Positions 33,957 to 35,571 of a stretch of 35,571 nt of DNA are shown in pieces. Under the pieces are notes generated by a model that was not told the origin of the DNA, made no database searches, and saw only the letters and a program-made list of their open reading frames with translations. The DNA comes from an uncultured Verrucomicrobiota bacterium (lineage in GTDB: Bacteria > Verrucomicrobiota > Verrucomicrobiia > Opitutales > Seribacteraceae): positions 1-35,571 of the forward strand of contig CACFTI010000026.1 in NCBI GenBank assembly GCA_902569115.1. The letters run 5' to 3'. A program made the position numbers and the translations under genes. Numbering within the stretch: the first letter of the stretch is position 1; each line of letters starts with the position of its first letter.

Positions 33957-35078
33957 TTAATACAGGCTTTTGTAGGTAATATTAGAAGGCATTTCAAATT
34001 TTGAGTTTTTAAGGTATTCATAAACTCCCCTAGCTTTTAAAAGTTCCGCTTCCGTTAACCGCTCCCCAATTTTTATTTGCTGAAGAAAAGCAAGTTGCTC
34101 CCTCCATTCGCGAATTTCATCCTCTGTTGGCTTTAGTTGTATTGATAATTTTAATCCATTGTATGCATTTATCGTTCTTTCAAAGGCAACATACCCTCCC
34201 CTGGTCACTTTTAATCGCCTGATTCCAGGAGAAACAGAAAGATTATTATCGGAAGAGCAATTCCCTATAAAAACGCCATCAATTTGTACTTCGGCATCCG
34301 CTACTTCAAGTGTATGGTTTTTGCCCGTTATCATAAAACTACCATCTTTATTTTTGGTGATCTCTGGCAGAACTATTTCCTGAACCTTAGCGGAGACTTG
34401 AATGTTTACCTTTTCTCTACTTCCTGTTTTGAGCTGTGTAAGTGAAGGACTGTTAAGGCGAGGGGGAGGATTTGTAGCGGCAGTTGGAGTATTATTCTTT
34501 TCCTTTTCAATGATAAAAGCTGATAGTTGTTTGACAGCATCATCAATGAGTTCGTTGATCAGTCCGCTTTTACTCACTTCAATTTGAATATTGCTGGTCA
34601 CAGGAATGTTCTTCGTTACTGATAAAGATTTGCCAAATGAAGATGCTGCGGAATCAGTAGCGACAACTCTAAAATTTGCGGACAAGGTGTGTTTGTAAAT
34701 TTTTCTGTCGAATCGAGGTAAGTCTTTAGATTCACTCCTGAAATCATTAAGCGTAAAACACATAAAGTAATCAGCATTTAAAAGAGACGCCAAAGACTGC
34801 ATATTATTCTCGCTTAAACTTTCATGGGCATGTTTATCATTATCTCCTTTGACCTTCCCAACCGCTTCAACCACGCTTTGTGGCGTAATTATTTGGAAAT
34901 TCAACCTAGATAATTCAGCAGCAATTGAATCCCTAGCGTAATCGGCATGCGATTTTTCTATTTTAGATGAGGGGACTTCAACATACAGAGCAAACTTAGA
35001 AGTGGACGCATAAGAAATTGCATACGAACACACGACCCAAAACAATTTTAAGAAGATAATTTTAGTATATCCAAACAT
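33957..35078 (-). CDS. Exported PEGA-domain protein
   Basis: A 373-residue protein with a signal peptide (about 1-24). Residues about 28-190 form an alpha/beta domain (FALYVEVPSSKIEK, LASLLNADYFMCFTLNDF) resembling the N-terminal part of CsgG/TolB-like proteins. A Pro/Thr/Asn linker follows, then a PEGA domain (about 258-317: VADAEVQIDGVFIGNC, SPGIRRLKVTRGGYVAFERT), a beta module found in surface proteins. The helical C-terminus is Glu/Arg-rich. It is translationally coupled to the CsgG-like gene, and the protease gene ends 75 nt upstream. Function is unknown. Confidence 0.7.
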   Translation of the reverse strand: MFGYTKIIFLKLFWVVCSYAISYASTSKFALYVEVPSSKIEKSHADYARDSIAAELSRLNFQIITPQSVVEAVGKVKGDNDKHAHESLSENNMQSLASLLNADYFMCFTLNDFRSESKDLPRFDRKIYKHTLSANFRVVATDSAASSFGKSLSVTKNIPVTSNIQIEVSKSGLINELIDDAVKQLSAFIIEKEKNNTPTAATNPPPRLNSPSLTQLKTGSREKVNIQVSAKVQEIVLPEITKNKDGSFMITGKNHTLEVADAEVQIDGVFIGNCSSDNNLSVSPGIRRLKVTRGGYVAFERTINAYNGLKLSIQLKPTEDEIREWREQLAFLQQIKIGERLTEAELLKARGVYEYLKNSKFEMPSNITYKSLY

Positions 35079-35153
35079 AGCACATGTAGATTAAATATTA
35101 ATAATGCAGTTAAGGTAGGGGGCTGATTTATTCAATAATAATTAATGACTATC

Positions 35154-35571
35154 TTACCGACTCATAATGATCGTGTCACTAGATTTATTTTTCGATGATT
35201 TAGTCCTGCTATTATCAAAACCGTGAAGTGATTTATCTCCTCTGTAAGTAGATTCCTCACTGACAGGTAAATTAAACAAGCTTGGTCCAGCATATTTAGA
35301 AGCAGATAACTCAAAAGGGTCTGCGCTAGCTTGAACCACAGCCGAAGATAAAAGTTCCAAAACATACTTCACCGGCACAGCAAAATTTAAATTTTGTCCA
35401 TCTTGATAAGTGGCAACTGATAAACCAACCACGAGACCTCGATCATCCAAAACAGGTCCCCCGCTACTTCCACTTGAGATTGGGGCGGTCATCTGGATGT
35501 AATAATCTTCGCCAACTTCTCGAACACTGCTTACAATTCCTTCAGAAAAAGTCCCTTCCAGTCCCTGAGGA
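35154..35571 (-). CDS. Trypsin-like (HtrA/DegP-type) serine protease, 5' end cut by window edge
   Basis: An open frame enters from the right edge and ends at 35154, giving about 138 codons. The visible part reads LEGTFSEGIVSSVREVGEDY, then SSGSSGGPVLDDRGLVVGLS with the nucleophilic Ser in GSSGGP, and NLNFAVPVKYVLELL, the end of a trypsin-like domain of the HtrA type. No PDZ domain follows. Instead the C-terminus is about 75 residues of low-complexity Ser/Lys-rich sequence. Asp and His of the triad, and any signal peptide, would lie beyond the window. It is probably periplasmic. It lies upstream of the PEGA gene. Confidence 0.85.
   Translation of the reverse strand, partial: PQGLEGTFSEGIVSSVREVGEDYYIQMTAPISSGSSGGPVLDDRGLVVGLSVATYQDGQNLNFAVPVKYVLELLSSAVVQASADPFELSASKYAGPSLFNLPVSEESTYRGDKSLHGFDNSRTKSSKNKSSDTIIMSR

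Noticed and set aside
33956..34021. Longer N-terminus (22 extra residues) for the CsgG/FlgT-like protein
   Set aside because: It would overlap the upstream PEGA gene and place a signal peptide in the interior. The ATG at 33955, one base after the upstream stop, gives a normal exported protein.

Overview
The window looks like part of a chromosome from a Gram-negative, Verrucomicrobiota-type bacterium, most likely a marine Puniceicoccales/Opitutales relative. This rests on family recall, not on a marker gene. The clues are a secreted protein with an SHD1-like N-terminus, a subtilase ending in the Trp/Gly/Tyr-rich tail that I associate with that group, several lipoproteins, an outer-membrane barrel, and RapA. 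No rRNA, tRNA, CRISPR array, transposase or integrase was seen.

Region 1 (1-10.8 kb) is an AT-rich defence island. A partial unknown gene at the left edge is divergent from a plus-strand series. That series holds an ATPase with an N-terminal IF2_N-like domain, a DUF4435/TOPRIM-like partner (a pair resembling PARIS AriA/AriB), a small unknown gene starting 2 nt later, a restriction endonuclease with a BfiI/NgoFVII-type C-terminal DNA-binding domain, two unknown genes, a relic of an Mrr-like endonuclease, and a cytosine-C5 DNA methyltransferase. The methyltransferase meets a PD-(D/E)XK-type endonuclease tail to tail with a 48-bp overlap. Behind that endonuclease lie an unknown partner gene and a GIY-YIG/NERD nuclease pair.

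Region 2 (10.8-14.6 kb) holds rapA and, about 1 kb beyond its 3' end, a diverged in-frame copy of the last 30 or so rapA codons. A small exported SHD1-like protein lies between the two copies. This is a recombination or integration scar beside the island.

Region 3 (14.6-25.1 kb) is a complete guanidine-nitrogen assimilation operon, of the type formerly annotated as urea carboxylase. It contains a lipoprotein binding protein, a permease and an ATPase of an ABC importer, the two-subunit carboxyguanidine deiminase, a biotin-dependent guanidine/urea carboxylase and allophanate hydrolase. Genes from the permease onward are packed with gaps of 33 nt or less or with overlaps. A consensus-like sigma-54 promoter lies upstream, and a hairpin terminator/attenuator follows the binding-protein gene. 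Expected chemistry: guanidine is imported and carboxylated, deiminated to allophanate, and hydrolysed to ammonia and CO2.

Region 4 (25.3-35.6 kb) holds envelope and housekeeping genes: two DoxX-like membrane proteins, a secreted subtilase with an inserted domain, the ribosome-rescue hydrolase ArfB, a small membrane protein, an outer-membrane barrel, and a minus-strand run of LpoB-like, YcfL-like and COG3014-like lipoproteins followed upstream by a CsgG/FlgT-like protein, a PEGA-domain protein and a trypsin-like protease cut by the right edge.
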